From assembly GCA_902761905.1 (NCBI GenBank), contig CACWMK010000029.1:1-36154 (forward strand): 36,154 bases of DNA, in the 5' to 3' direction. Below the pieces are notes generated by a model that made no database searches, was not told where the DNA came from, and saw only the letters and a list, made by a program, of their open reading frames with translations. Shown piece by piece: positions 9,684-17,867 of this stretch. Both the position numbers and the translations under genes were made by a program. Position 1 is the stretch's first letter; each line of letters begins with the position of its first letter. This stretch comes from an uncultured Prevotellaceae bacterium. Its GTDB lineage: Bacteria; Bacteroidota; Bacteroidia; Bacteroidales; Bacteroidaceae.

Positions 9684-10901
9684 CTAATCTACTGCTGCTT
9701 TGAGTATCTCTGAAAGTGTAGGATGTATGTGCACCATATCGGCCAGTTCGCTGATAGTAGTGTGCTTGCACATCAGCACACTTACCTCTTGTATTATGTC
9801 GGCCGAGTGAGCTCCGTAGGCATGACAGCCTAGCATTTGGCCATCAGGGGCAACAAAGAGTTTCAATAGTCCTTCTGTTTCGCCCATAGCAAGAGCCTTG
9901 CCATTTGCACGCCAGAATGACTTCTTGCACTCGTATGCCACACCTTGTTCTTTCAGCTGATCCTCTGTAGGACCTACACAGGCAGCTTCTGGTTGGGTGA
10001 ATATCGCAGCGGGCATAATGCTGAAGTCTATATAATCTTCCTTGCCGATTATCTGATTCACAGCATGTATGGCCTGCACCTCTGCCGCATGGGCCAGCAT
10101 CTGCTTGCCATTTACATCGCCAATAGCATAGATGCCTTTTACGGTTGTCATGAAGTTCTCATCTACAGTCACGCCCTTGCGCTCGTCATACTCAATGCCG
10201 GCATTGGCAAAGTCATCCTGCACACGAGGCTTTCTACCCGTAGCCATCAAGACCACATCGGCATCGATATCAGCGATATTCTCTACGGCAGTCTTCATCT
10301 TGAAGGTTATACCCTGCTTTTCCAGATACTTGCGCAGACGCTTGGCGATATCACTGTCAAGGGCTGGCAGGCATTCCTTCAGGTATTCAATCACCGTTAC
10401 CTCAGAACCGAAGCGCTGGAAGACGCTAGCGAACTCCATGCCAATAACGCCAGCACCAATAATAGCAAGACGCTTTGGTAGGGTTTCCTGCTGTAGCAAA
10501 CCAGTTGAATCTACCACGCGAGGATCGTCTACACCCTTGATGGGAAGCCATTTGGTTTCAGAACCAGTGGCAATGATGATATTATCAGCAGTGTAGTCGC
10601 CAACGGTATTTACATCCGTAAACACACCTTTCTCACGAACCAGCGTGATGTTAGGATGCGAGAGAATACCCTCAACACCCTGACGTAGTTGGGCCACTAC
10701 CGTAGCCATACGCTCACGTGCCTCCTCAAAAGAAGCGCTATGCACATAGGTCTTAGTAGGTATACAACCCACATTCAGGCATGTACCTCCTACTTCTGAA
10801 CCTTCGAAGATGACCACCTTCAGGCCTTGTTTGGCAGCATATTCAGCGGCGCGGTAACCGCCAGGGCCCGCGCCGATGATAATCAAATCAACCTTAGACA
10901 T
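9684..10901 (-). CDS. lpdA: Dihydrolipoyl dehydrogenase (L-protein), compact form
   Basis: 405 residues, shorter than the usual 450-475. It reoxidises dihydrolipoyl groups, here those on GcvH, using FAD and NAD+. The FAD motif GAGPGG is at residues 10-15, the redox disulfide sits in GGTCLNVGCIPTK (about 38-50), the NAD-binding GAGVIGMEFA is at about 150-159, and the C-terminal catalytic HIHPTLSE is complete. The shortening comes mainly from the stretch after the disulfide and elsewhere between domains, not from loss of an end. As the last gene of the glycine cleavage operon, it starts inside a heptad repeat that also contains the gcvPB stop. It could also serve 2-oxoacid dehydrogenases, but none is encoded here. 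Confidence 0.93.
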   Translation of the reverse strand: MSKVDLIIIGAGPGGYRAAEYAAKQGLKVVIFEGSEVGGTCLNVGCIPTKTYVHSASFEEARERMATVVAQLRQGVEGILSHPNITLVREKGVFTDVNTVGDYTADNIIIATGSETKWLPIKGVDDPRVVDSTGLLQQETLPKRLAIIGAGVIGMEFASVFQRFGSEVTVIEYLKECLPALDSDIAKRLRKYLEKQGITFKMKTAVENIADIDADVVLMATGRKPRVQDDFANAGIEYDERKGVTVDENFMTTVKGIYAIGDVNGKQMLAHAAEVQAIHAVNQIIGKEDYIDFSIMPAAIFTQPEAACVGPTEDQLKEQGVAYECKKSFWRANGKALAMGETEGLLKLFVAPDGQMLGCHAYGAHSADIIQEVSVLMCKHTTISELADMVHIHPTLSEILKAAVD

Positions 10902-10927
10902 TAAACATTAAAGATTAAACATTAAAC
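10900..10927 (-). repeat. ATTAAAC/ATTAAAG heptad repeat at the gcvPB-lpdA junction
   Basis: Four tandem 7-bp units (ATTAAAC, ATTAAAG, ATTAAAC, ATTAAAC on the plus strand). Read as message they are TTTAATG/TTTAATC units. The gcvPB stop codon lies in the unit at 10921-10927 and the lpdA ATG at the other edge. The same unit recurs at the gcvH-gcvPA junction. Confidence 0.85.
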
Positions 10928-12331
10928 ATTTTCTGCCTGGAGTTGACGGTAGGTCGTAACAGGATGCTTGGCAGCCAGGACATCGTCGACACGGCCTATA
11001 GGTGTAGTATGTGGAGCACTCTTCACCATCTCTGGATCGTTCTTAGCCTCCTCAGCAATCTTTCGCATCACGTCAATGAATCCATCGAGTGTTTCCTTCG
11101 ACTCGTTCTCAGTGGGTTCAACCATCAAGCTCTCATGGAACAGCAGAGGGAAGTAAATGGTAGGCGCATGATAACCATAGTCAAGCAGTCGCTTTGCCAC
11201 ATCCATCGTAGTTACACCCGTGCTCTTATCCTTCAGACCATCGAACACGAACTCATGACAGCACAAACCATCGATGGGCAGTTCGTAGACATCCTTCAGA
11301 CTCTCCTTGATGTAGTTGGCGTTGAGCACAGCCAGCGGACCAACCTCCTTAACATGCTCACGACCTAACGACAGAATGTAAGCATAGGCACGCATCATCA
11401 CGGCATAGTTGCCTTGATAGGGCGACACAAACGGGAAGCAATCCTGCAATCCCTCACGAACACCCACAGGACCAGAGCCTGGGCCACCACCGCCATGAGG
11501 CGTTGAGAATGTCTTATGCAGATTGATGTGCATCACATCAAATCCCATATCGCCAGGGCGACAAGCACCAAGCATAGGATTCAGGTTAGCACCATCGTAA
11601 TACATCAGTCCACCACAGTCGTGTATCAGCTTTGCTATCTCAGGGATACGGGTTTCGAACAGACCAAGGGTATTTGGATTAGTCATCATCATAGCAGCAA
11701 TCTCCTGACCTTGCTCAGCCACGATACGCTGCAGATCCTCGAAGTCAACCTGACCGTTAGCCAATGATTTCACCTCAACAATCTCCAGTCCGCATACTGC
11801 TGCCGAAGCAGGATTAGTGCCATGAGCACTATCAGGCACCACCACCTTCTTCCGAGCCATATCACCACGACTGCGATGGTAGTTGTCGATAGTCATCAGA
11901 CCAGTCAACTCGCCATGGGCACCAGCATATGGCTTAAATGTAAAGTGAGCCAGACCAGTAAGTTCGCAGAGCGATTTCTCAAGCAGTGTTACTAATGCCT
12001 GAGCACCCTTTACAGTCTCTGCAGGCTGCATAGGATGCAGGTTCTGGAACTGTGGCAGTGCAGCTACCTCCTCGTTTATCTTTGGATTGTACTTCATAGT
12101 ACACGATCCCAGGGGATAGAAGCCTGTATCTACGCCAAAGTTGTCATTCGACAAATTGGTATAATGACGCACCACTGTCAATTCATCGCACTCAGGCAGA
12201 GCAGCATCTTCTGCACGTTTCATCGCAGCTGGTATCTCGTAACTGCCAAAATTGTTTTTAGGCAGACTATAACCCTTGCGCCCCTCCTTTGAGAGTTCAA
12301 AGATCAGATTTCCATATAATCGATTGTTCAT
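10922..12331 (-). CDS. gcvPB: Glycine dehydrogenase (decarboxylating), subunit 2
   Basis: 469 residues. This is the C-terminal half of the P-protein in organisms where it is split. With subunit 1 it decarboxylates glycine on pyridoxal phosphate and passes the aminomethyl group to the lipoyl arm of GcvH. The PLP lysine lies in [20 protein letters not shown] at about residues 268-287. Upstream motifs [10 protein letters not shown] and [10 protein letters not shown] are also typical. The ATG overlaps the gcvPA stop by 4 bp (ATGA at 12328-12331), consistent with coupled synthesis of the two subunits. The length is normal for the family. Confidence 0.98.
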   Translation of the reverse strand: MNNRLYGNLIFELSKEGRKGYSLPKNNFGSYEIPAAMKRAEDAALPECDELTVVRHYTNLSNDNFGVDTGFYPLGSCTMKYNPKINEEVAALPQFQNLHPMQPAETVKGAQALVTLLEKSLCELTGLAHFTFKPYAGAHGELTGLMTIDNYHRSRGDMARKKVVVPDSAHGTNPASAAVCGLEIVEVKSLANGQVDFEDLQRIVAEQGQEIAAMMMTNPNTLGLFETRIPEIAKLIHDCGGLMYYDGANLNPMLGACRPGDMGFDVMHINLHKTFSTPHGGGGPGSGPVGVREGLQDCFPFVSPYQGNYAVMMRAYAYILSLGREHVKEVGPLAVLNANYIKESLKDVYELPIDGLCCHEFVFDGLKDKSTGVTTMDVAKRLLDYGYHAPTIYFPLLFHESLMVEPTENESKETLDGFIDVMRKIAEEAKNDPEMVKSAPHTTPIGRVDDVLAAKHPVTTYRQLQAENV

Positions 12332-13716
12332 AGGGCAGCAATATTTACGAGGTTATCAATTTCTTCCTTGGTACGCTTCTCTGTCACGGCAAACAAGATA
12401 CCGTCATCAACCTTTACACCACCCAGTATACCGGCTTCTATGAAACGCTTATACAAGTCTTCCACATCACCATCGTACTTCACTAAGAACTCATTGAAGA
12501 ACGGCTGGTCGTATACCAGATGGAACTTGCCTGTAGCCAAGAGTTTGTCGCAGAGATAGTGAGCGCCGGCATACGACAGCTCAGCAGCCTCCTTCAGTCC
12601 CTGCTTTCCCATCAACGACATGTAGATGGTAACAAAGAGTGCCATCAGGCTCTGATTACTACATATATTAGATGTAGCCTTCTGGCGGCGGATGTGCTGC
12701 TCGCGAGCCTGGAGGGTTAGCACGAATGCACGCTGATCGCGATTGACCTCCGGTCGACCTCCATCACGACTCGGCAATGCCTGAGCAAGCTCGTCATTGA
12801 TCTCGCTGCTTCCTCGGTTGTCCTTAGTCATACCCACGATACGACCAGGCATCTTTCTGATCAGTTTCTCTGTGCAGCACATATATCCTACGTATGGGCC
12901 ACCCCACTGCATGGGGATACCAAGCGACTGACCGTCGCCCACTGCTATATCAGCGCCCCACTCACCAGGAGTCTTCAGAACAGCCAGGTCGGCAGCCACA
13001 CTATCCATAATGAATAGTGTCTTCTGCTCATGGCAAGCCTCAGCAAATCCTGTGTAGTCTTCAACTATACCCATTGCGTTTGGCTGCTGAACGATAACAC
13101 CAGCAACACCACCCTGGGCAAGACGCAATTTCAGGTCGTCGATATCAGTCACGCCGTCCTTCTCGGCTATCGTCTCCAGATCTATGCCCTGATGCAGAGC
13201 ATAGGTATCAAGCACCTTGCGGGTATCTGGATTAAGTGTGTCTGATACCAGCATCTTGTTCTGTTTCTTACCAGCGGCTACGGCCATCATCATTGCCTCG
13301 GCACATGCAGTAGTACCGTCATACATCGATGCATTACTGATGTCCATACCTGTAAGTTCGGCCATCATGCTCTGATACTCGAAGATATAGTGCAGTGTGC
13401 CCTGTGATATTTCTGCCTGATACGGAGTGTATGATGTAAGGAACTCTGAACGCTGCAGCAGACTTGGTATTACCGATGGTGTGTAATGGTCGTATACACC
13501 ATAGCCGGCAAAACATGTCATCTGCCGATTCTGCGAACCGAGTTTGTCAAACAACTGACGAACCTCCATTTCGCTCATCTCCGATGGCAGCTGATATTCG
13601 TTCTTGAAGCGAATGGCATCAGGTATCTGGGCGTAAAGATCATTCAGGTCTTTCACACCCACCTTATCCATCATCGCCTTCAGGTCCGACTCAGTATGTG
13701 GAAAATATTTAAACAT
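12328..13716 (-). CDS. gcvPA: Glycine dehydrogenase (decarboxylating), subunit 1
   Basis: 462 residues. This is the N-terminal half of the split P-protein, which pairs with GcvPB to form the active decarboxylase. It begins with the typical [12 protein letters not shown], followed by [36 protein letters not shown] and [17 protein letters not shown], all conserved in the family. The start ATG at 13714-13716 lies at the end of a heptad repeat. The stop overlaps gcvPB. The gene order H-PA-PB is kept within the operon. There is no sign of damage. Confidence 0.98.
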   Translation of the reverse strand: MFKYFPHTESDLKAMMDKVGVKDLNDLYAQIPDAIRFKNEYQLPSEMSEMEVRQLFDKLGSQNRQMTCFAGYGVYDHYTPSVIPSLLQRSEFLTSYTPYQAEISQGTLHYIFEYQSMMAELTGMDISNASMYDGTTACAEAMMMAVAAGKKQNKMLVSDTLNPDTRKVLDTYALHQGIDLETIAEKDGVTDIDDLKLRLAQGGVAGVIVQQPNAMGIVEDYTGFAEACHEQKTLFIMDSVAADLAVLKTPGEWGADIAVGDGQSLGIPMQWGGPYVGYMCCTEKLIRKMPGRIVGMTKDNRGSSEINDELAQALPSRDGGRPEVNRDQRAFVLTLQAREQHIRRQKATSNICSNQSLMALFVTIYMSLMGKQGLKEAAELSYAGAHYLCDKLLATGKFHLVYDQPFFNEFLVKYDGDVEDLYKRFIEAGILGGVKVDDGILFAVTEKRTKEEIDNLVNIAAL

Positions 13717-13746
13717 TAAAGATTAAACATTAAAGATTAAACATTA
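13715..13746 (-). repeat. ATTAAAG/ATTAAAC heptad repeat at the gcvH-gcvPA junction
   Basis: Four alternating 7-bp units plus a partial fifth fill the entire gap between the gcvH stop (TAA at 13744-13746) and the gcvPA ATG (13714-13716). In message sense the units alternate TTTAATG and TTTAATC, so several ATG triplets occur in different frames. The unit is the same as the one before lpdA. Confidence 0.88.
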
Positions 13747-14124
13747 TTTCTCGCAGAAGGCGGCGTAGGCCTTGGCATCCATCAGGTTGTCAAGATCGCC
13801 CTTATCACTCAGCTGTACCTTGATAATCCAGTTCTCGTAGGCATCCTGGTTGATGAGTTCTGGCTGATCATCTAGGACCTCGTTAACCTCAACTACGGTA
13901 CCGCTAACTGGCGAAATCAGGTCAGATGCAGCCTTTACACTCTCTACTGCACCAAACTCCTCACCAGCCTCAACCTCGTCGTCAACCTCTGGCATATCTA
14001 CATAAACCACATTACCCAATGCGTTCTGGGCATAGTCTGTGATACCTACAAAACCATAATCACCTTCTACTCTTACAAACTCGTGAGACTCTGAGTAGTA
14101 GAGTCCTTCAATAACTTTTGCCAT
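13744..14124 (-). CDS. gcvH: Glycine cleavage system H protein (lipoyl carrier)
   Basis: 126 residues, normal length. GcvH carries the lipoyl arm that shuttles the aminomethyl group between P, T and L proteins. The lipoylated lysine is Lys64 in GAVESVKAASDL, and the fold's other signatures, THEFV-like SHEFVRVEG and VGITDYAQNALGNVVYVDMP, are intact. It lies 37 bp downstream of gcvT, within the same operon. Lipoylation is probably supplied by the ligase gene at the head of the operon. Confidence 0.98.
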   Translation of the reverse strand: MAKVIEGLYYSESHEFVRVEGDYGFVGITDYAQNALGNVVYVDMPEVDDEVEAGEEFGAVESVKAASDLISPVSGTVVEVNEVLDDQPELINQDAYENWIIKVQLSDKGDLDNLMDAKAYAAFCEK

Positions 14125-14161
14125 ATAGTTTTATTTTTTAATTATTACATTTTTCAATTCT

Positions 14162-15271
14162 TTAATTTTTCTTGTAGCTCTTGTTATAGAACTGTTTTTT
14201 TACTACCTTGCCTGGGAACACCTTCTTGCGAATCTGTATCTTCAACTCTGTATCCAGTTTTGAGTATTGTGCATCAACCAGTGCCATGCACACGCTCTTG
14301 TCTACCGACAGACAGTGATAACCTGTAGTAACCTCGCCTATCTGCTCGCCCTGCATATTCAACACTGGGTAGCCATGACGAGGAATAGCCTTATCGTCCA
14401 GTTCGATGCCTACCAGCTTCTTAGCAGGTCCCTCAGCCTTTTGCTTGGCCAGAGCGTCCTTACCTATAAACTCAGCCTTATCCAGCTTAACAAACAATCC
14501 AAGACCAGCCATTATCGGGGTGATATCCTCCGACAGCTCATCGCCATAGAGAGGCAAACCTACCTCAAAACGCAATGTGTCGCGACATCCCAGTCCACAA
14601 GGCTGAACACCAGCCTTTATCAACTTCTCCCAGCACTCGCGGATATAGTCGTGCGATGCATATATCTCAAATCCATCCTCGCCCGTGTAACCAGTACGCG
14701 ACACGATTATATCGCCAATGGTCTTAACGGTATAGAACCCTAACTCAGCACAAGGCAATCCCAGTACATTCTCAACAGTGTGCTCAGCCTCAGGCCCCTG
14801 AACTGCTATCTGACCGTAGTAGTCGCTACGATTCTGCAGATCGATGTCAAAGCCCTTGGCATTCTGCTGCATCCACTCCCAGTCCTTATCGATATTGGCG
14901 GCGTTAATTACCAGGAAGAAGTCGTTCTCGCCCATCTTATAAACCAGCAGGTCGTCAACGGTTCCACCATTCTCGTAGCACATCATACCATAGTATATCT
15001 TACCCACGGGAGCATTAGCCACGTCGTTGGTAAAGATATGCTGAACGTAGCGCTCTGCATCAGGACCCTTCACCGTTACCTCGCCCATGTGGCTCACATC
15101 AAACAGTCCGCACTTATTGCGCACAGCCAGATGTTCCAACTGGATATTGGCATATTGGATAGGCATCACGAAACCAGCAAACGGCGCCATGAATGCACCT
15201 TCTGCGATGTGGTTTTCGTACAGACACGTACGTTTTTCTTTCTCCTTTTCTAATTCTTGTTTAATTGCCAT
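14162..15271 (-). CDS. gcvT: Aminomethyltransferase (glycine cleavage T protein)
   Basis: 369 residues. It releases ammonia from the aminomethyl-lipoyl GcvH and forms 5,10-methylene-tetrahydrofolate. Typical motifs are APFAGFVMPIQY at about residues 29-40, LFDVSHMGEV at about 56-65 and SRTGYTGEDGFEIY near the folate site. The N-terminus has about 12 extra charged residues (KQELEKEKEK) before the usual start; the upstream ATG is kept because no better ATG exists and the spacing to the preceding gene is only 22 bp. It is the second gene of the operon. Confidence 0.97.
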   Translation of the reverse strand: MAIKQELEKEKEKRTCLYENHIAEGAFMAPFAGFVMPIQYANIQLEHLAVRNKCGLFDVSHMGEVTVKGPDAERYVQHIFTNDVANAPVGKIYYGMMCYENGGTVDDLLVYKMGENDFFLVINAANIDKDWEWMQQNAKGFDIDLQNRSDYYGQIAVQGPEAEHTVENVLGLPCAELGFYTVKTIGDIIVSRTGYTGEDGFEIYASHDYIRECWEKLIKAGVQPCGLGCRDTLRFEVGLPLYGDELSEDITPIMAGLGLFVKLDKAEFIGKDALAKQKAEGPAKKLVGIELDDKAIPRHGYPVLNMQGEQIGEVTTGYHCLSVDKSVCMALVDAQYSKLDTELKIQIRKKVFPGKVVKKQFYNKSYKKN

Positions 15272-15293
15272 AGATTATTGTTGTTTTTTGTTA

Positions 15294-16004
15294 TTATTGT
15301 ATCAAATGTATAAACTCTGATTTCAGATAGCCCTGCTCTATCTTTTCTATTTCTGCCACTTGCTCACTGGTTAGCATCAGCTCGCCATCGCATAGTGTGT
15401 TGCGTATTAGCGCCTTTACATCATCTAGTGTTAACTGCGTGTGGTCCTTTAGTAGGGTTATGCGTTGGCGAACGCTCTGTATTCCTTTCTTTTCCAGTTT
15501 CTCAGGACCAGGCGTGATAGCGTTCAGCATATGCTGCATGTTAGTGTCGTAGAGCATGGTGCTGTGCACTATGCTGCGGCCAGGCAACTGATAGAATGCC
15601 GTACCGCACACTTTCTTGTCGCCTATCATTATATCGTTGTGCGTAGTGCTTGTGGCATCTATGCCCATCTTGTGCAGCACCGACTGCAGCAGCGTAACAA
15701 ATCGGTTGAACGTAAATCCCACCTGATCGCCGTCAGTAACCATCGACAGCATCAGGTTGTCCATATCGGCATACACACAGCCGCCACCGCTTTTTCTTCG
15801 ATATATCTTGATGTTATTCGCCCTGCAATACTCTAGGTTAACCTCGTTTTCTACCACCTGATTGCGACCGAATATCACGCTAGGTTCTACCTGCCACATA
15901 AAAAAACAATCGGGCTCGCTGATATGGCGAGCCACATATTCCTCCATCGCCAGATAAAATGAAAGCTGGCGGATTTCGTTGGTAGGTAAGGCGATATATT
16001 TCAT
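15294..16004 (-). CDS. lplA: Lipoate-protein ligase family protein
   Basis: 236 residues, the size of a catalytic LplA/LipB-type domain without a full accessory domain. The motif RRKSGGGCVYAD at residues 69-80 and GDKKVCGTAF at 129-137, with the conserved Lys131, mark a lipoate ligase. The residue after VY is Ala, where ligases usually have His. As first gene of the glycine cleavage operon its obvious substrate is GcvH: it would activate scavenged lipoate with ATP and attach it to Lys64. A lipoyl transferase acting on octanoyl or lipoyl-protein is the alternative and cannot be ruled out from sequence. Confidence 0.84.
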   Translation of the reverse strand: MKYIALPTNEIRQLSFYLAMEEYVARHISEPDCFFMWQVEPSVIFGRNQVVENEVNLEYCRANNIKIYRRKSGGGCVYADMDNLMLSMVTDGDQVGFTFNRFVTLLQSVLHKMGIDATSTTHNDIMIGDKKVCGTAFYQLPGRSIVHSTMLYDTNMQHMLNAITPGPEKLEKKGIQSVRQRITLLKDHTQLTLDDVKALIRNTLCDGELMLTSEQVAEIEKIEQGYLKSEFIHLIQ

Positions 16005-16032
16005 ACGTAAAGCAAAGTCGTTAAAACCTCTG

Positions 16033-16064
16033 CAAAAATATGAAGATTTTATGTAACCGCCAAA
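16033..16064 (-). promoter_or_regulatory. Promoter of the lplA-gcvTHPAPB-lpdA operon
   Basis: On the minus strand TTTG (16061-16064) and TATTTTTG (16033-16040) are separated by exactly 20 bp, an excellent match to the Bacteroidota consensus. Transcription would start near 16026, leaving a short leader of about 22 nt. That leader is too short for a glycine riboswitch. Confidence 0.85.
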
Positions 16065-16093
16065 CTATTTCCTCTAAATTTTGCTAAAATCTG

Positions 16094-17059
16094 TCATTGT
16101 CCTCCCAATCTCTCGAAGTAGGGAATTATGTCGTCCCAGGTCTTGAAGGTATCAGAGCCGAATTGTATTAGCGTAGCCATACCGTCAACCTTCTGAGTAT
16201 CAATCAGATAGTCGCCATAGAGCAATTGCGGTTGATTAGTAAAAATGGTATGACCGTAAGCTGGCACATTTATGTACTCATACAGCCAGTCGTTCACCTC
16301 AGCATAGCTACTTGCGTCTACCGTAGCAGGGGCAACAAAGTACAGCTGATAAGTCTCTATCAACTGGCGGATGGCTTTTTGCGACGAACTGCGAGGCTTG
16401 CCGTACTGGTCGATTAGCGTGTTGGTACAGATGTAGACGATAGGACGCTCCCTACCCTCCTGACGGTCGCTAACCCAACGTATTACTGGCACCACAGAGT
16501 GCATAAACGAGTTGTCGTTCATGCGATGCTCGCCGTGGAAACGTACTGCCTGATGGTAGTGCTCACGAAACAAGTCGTATGTATCCACCGTAGTATCTTC
16601 GTCGCCAAACAGTCCCCACACACGTTTCTGCTCCTCATCGTCAATGGCAGCAAAGCACTTTTCGGTTATGTCCTTATACTCCTTAACCAGCGCCTTGGTC
16701 ACCATAAAGTCCTGCACTCCGTCCTGACGCGGGTTTTGGAAGTGCTGTGCCCCTATCATACCGTGGTCCTTCATCGTGTCGCCCATTCTCAGTGCCGGGT
16801 TCACCAGTATGCGGTCGTAGCCATGCAGCATCTCGGCATACATACCTCCCATCGATGTTCCGATAATCAGGTCGGGCTTCTCAGTTTCACATATCTTATA
16901 TAATAGTGTCAGGGCTTCCTCAGGGTGTATTGGCAGGTCGGGAGCTATCACGCTGGCCTGGGTAAGAACCTCACGGATACGTGTAACAGTGCCCGCCTGT
17001 CCCGACGAGGCAAAGCCATGCACATATAATACTTTTTTGTCCTTAAATAATTCCATCAT
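16094..17059 (-). CDS. YqiA-like alpha/beta hydrolase fused to a degenerate deoxyribonucleotidase-like domain
   Basis: 321 residues from ATG 17059 (an ATG three bases on is equally possible). A longer frame exists but would run through the promoter, so it is not used. Residues 1-195 resemble YqiA/UPF0227 esterases: LYVHGFASSG at 11-20, the nucleophile elbow GTSMGG with Ser69, GLFGDEDTTV at 149-158 for the acid, and GEHRMND with His178. Residues 205-321 resemble bacterial 5'(3')-deoxyribonucleotidases of the HAD fold, notably YGDYLID (281-287) and the ending FGSDTFKTWDDIIPYF. However, the DxD nucleophile motif expected at about 211 reads CTNT, so this half is probably inactive. The substrate is unknown. 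The promoter region is shared with the divergent aquaporin gene. Confidence 0.75.
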   Translation of the reverse strand: MMELFKDKKVLYVHGFASSGQAGTVTRIREVLTQASVIAPDLPIHPEEALTLLYKICETEKPDLIIGTSMGGMYAEMLHGYDRILVNPALRMGDTMKDHGMIGAQHFQNPRQDGVQDFMVTKALVKEYKDITEKCFAAIDDEEQKRVWGLFGDEDTTVDTYDLFREHYHQAVRFHGEHRMNDNSFMHSVVPVIRWVSDRQEGRERPIVYICTNTLIDQYGKPRSSSQKAIRQLIETYQLYFVAPATVDASSYAEVNDWLYEYINVPAYGHTIFTNQPQLLYGDYLIDTQKVDGMATLIQFGSDTFKTWDDIIPYFERLGGQ

Positions 17060-17063
17060 GGTG

Positions 17064-17071
17064 CAAAAGTA
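17064..17071 (-). promoter_or_regulatory. Possible -7 box of the YqiA-fusion gene
   Basis: TACTTTTG on the minus strand matches TAnnTTTG but ends only 4-7 bp before the ATG, which would give a nearly leaderless message. No TTTG lies at the proper -33 distance. Confidence 0.45.
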
Positions 17072-17090
17072 CAAAAATATTGCGAAATTA

Positions 17091-17121
17091 TTTGCACGAA
17101 ACGAAATTATTTGTATCTTTG
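17091..17121 (+). promoter_or_regulatory. Promoter of the aquaporin-transporter operon
   Basis: TTTG (17091-17094), a 19-bp spacer and TATCTTTG (17114-17121) match the Bacteroidota promoter consensus closely. The start would fall near 17128, giving a leader of about 40 nt to the ATG at 17167. Confidence 0.85.
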
Positions 17122-17166
17122 CGCTCAGATTACAAATAACAATCAACGTTTTTAAACTGTAACATT

Positions 17167-17841
17167 ATGAAAAAGTATTTAGCAGAAATGGTAGGCACTA
17201 TGGTGCTTGTACTGATGGGCTGCGGTGTTGCCGTTAGTCTGGGTTGTGATCCTGTAAACAACATTCCCGCTGTGGTAGGAACTGCTTTTGCCTTCGGCCT
17301 TGCAGTTGTGGCTATGGCTTATACCATTGGTGGTATTAGCGGTTGCCACATCAATCCTGCAATTACTCTGGGCTGTTTCCTTAGTGGTCGTATGAGCGGT
17401 AAGGACTGTGGCATGTACATGCTCTTCCAGGTTATCGGTGCTTTCATCGGCTCGCTGCTGCTGTATATACTCACAGAGAATGTTCCTGGTCTTGAGGGCA
17501 CTGGAGCAAACGATCTTCAGGCCAACGTAAGTGTACTGGGAGGTCTGCTGGCCGAGATTATCTTCACCTGTGTATTTGTACTAGTAGTGCTGGGTGCTAC
17601 AGCCAAGACTAACGGTGCTACCAACAACTTTGCTGGTCTGGCCATAGGTCTGTCGCTCATTCTGGTTCACCTGGTCTGCATCCGCTACACAGGCACATCA
17701 GTCAATCCAGCCCGTTCTATCGCACCAGCCGTATTCCAGGGTGGAACCGCACTTGCCAATCTGTGGATCTTCATCGTTGGCCCACTGGTAGGTGGTGCTT
17801 GCGCAGCTGGTATCTGGAAGATGATTGATACTGAGAAATAA
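17167..17841 (+). CDS. aqpZ: Aquaporin Z-type water channel
   Basis: 224 residues with six hydrophobic helices and the two half-helix NPA motifs: HINPAIT at residues 61-67 and SVNPARS at 178-184. The selectivity-filter positions known from E. coli AqpZ are conserved: Phe43, His168, Thr177 and Arg183 match F43/H174/T183/R189. This predicts a narrow water pore rather than a glycerol facilitator. It has its own strong promoter and is followed after 26 bp by a sugar transporter gene, so the two are probably cotranscribed. The functional link could be osmotic adjustment during sugar uptake; that is inference. Confidence 0.92.
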   Translation: MKKYLAEMVGTMVLVLMGCGVAVSLGCDPVNNIPAVVGTAFAFGLAVVAMAYTIGGISGCHINPAITLGCFLSGRMSGKDCGMYMLFQVIGAFIGSLLLYILTENVPGLEGTGANDLQANVSVLGGLLAEIIFTCVFVLVVLGATAKTNGATNNFAGLAIGLSLILVHLVCIRYTGTSVNPARSIAPAVFQGGTALANLWIFIVGPLVGGACAAGIWKMIDTEK

Positions 17842-17867
17842 TATTTTATAAAAAAGGAAAAACTATA

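Noticed and set aside
16005-16032. A glycine riboswitch ahead of the glycine cleavage operon.
   Set aside because: The distance from the predicted start of transcription to the ATG is only about 22 nt, too short for any riboswitch fold.
17060-17146. N-terminal extension of 29 residues for the YqiA fusion protein.
   Set aside because: It would translate the promoter boxes shared with aqpZ; the ATG at 17059 gives the normal family start.
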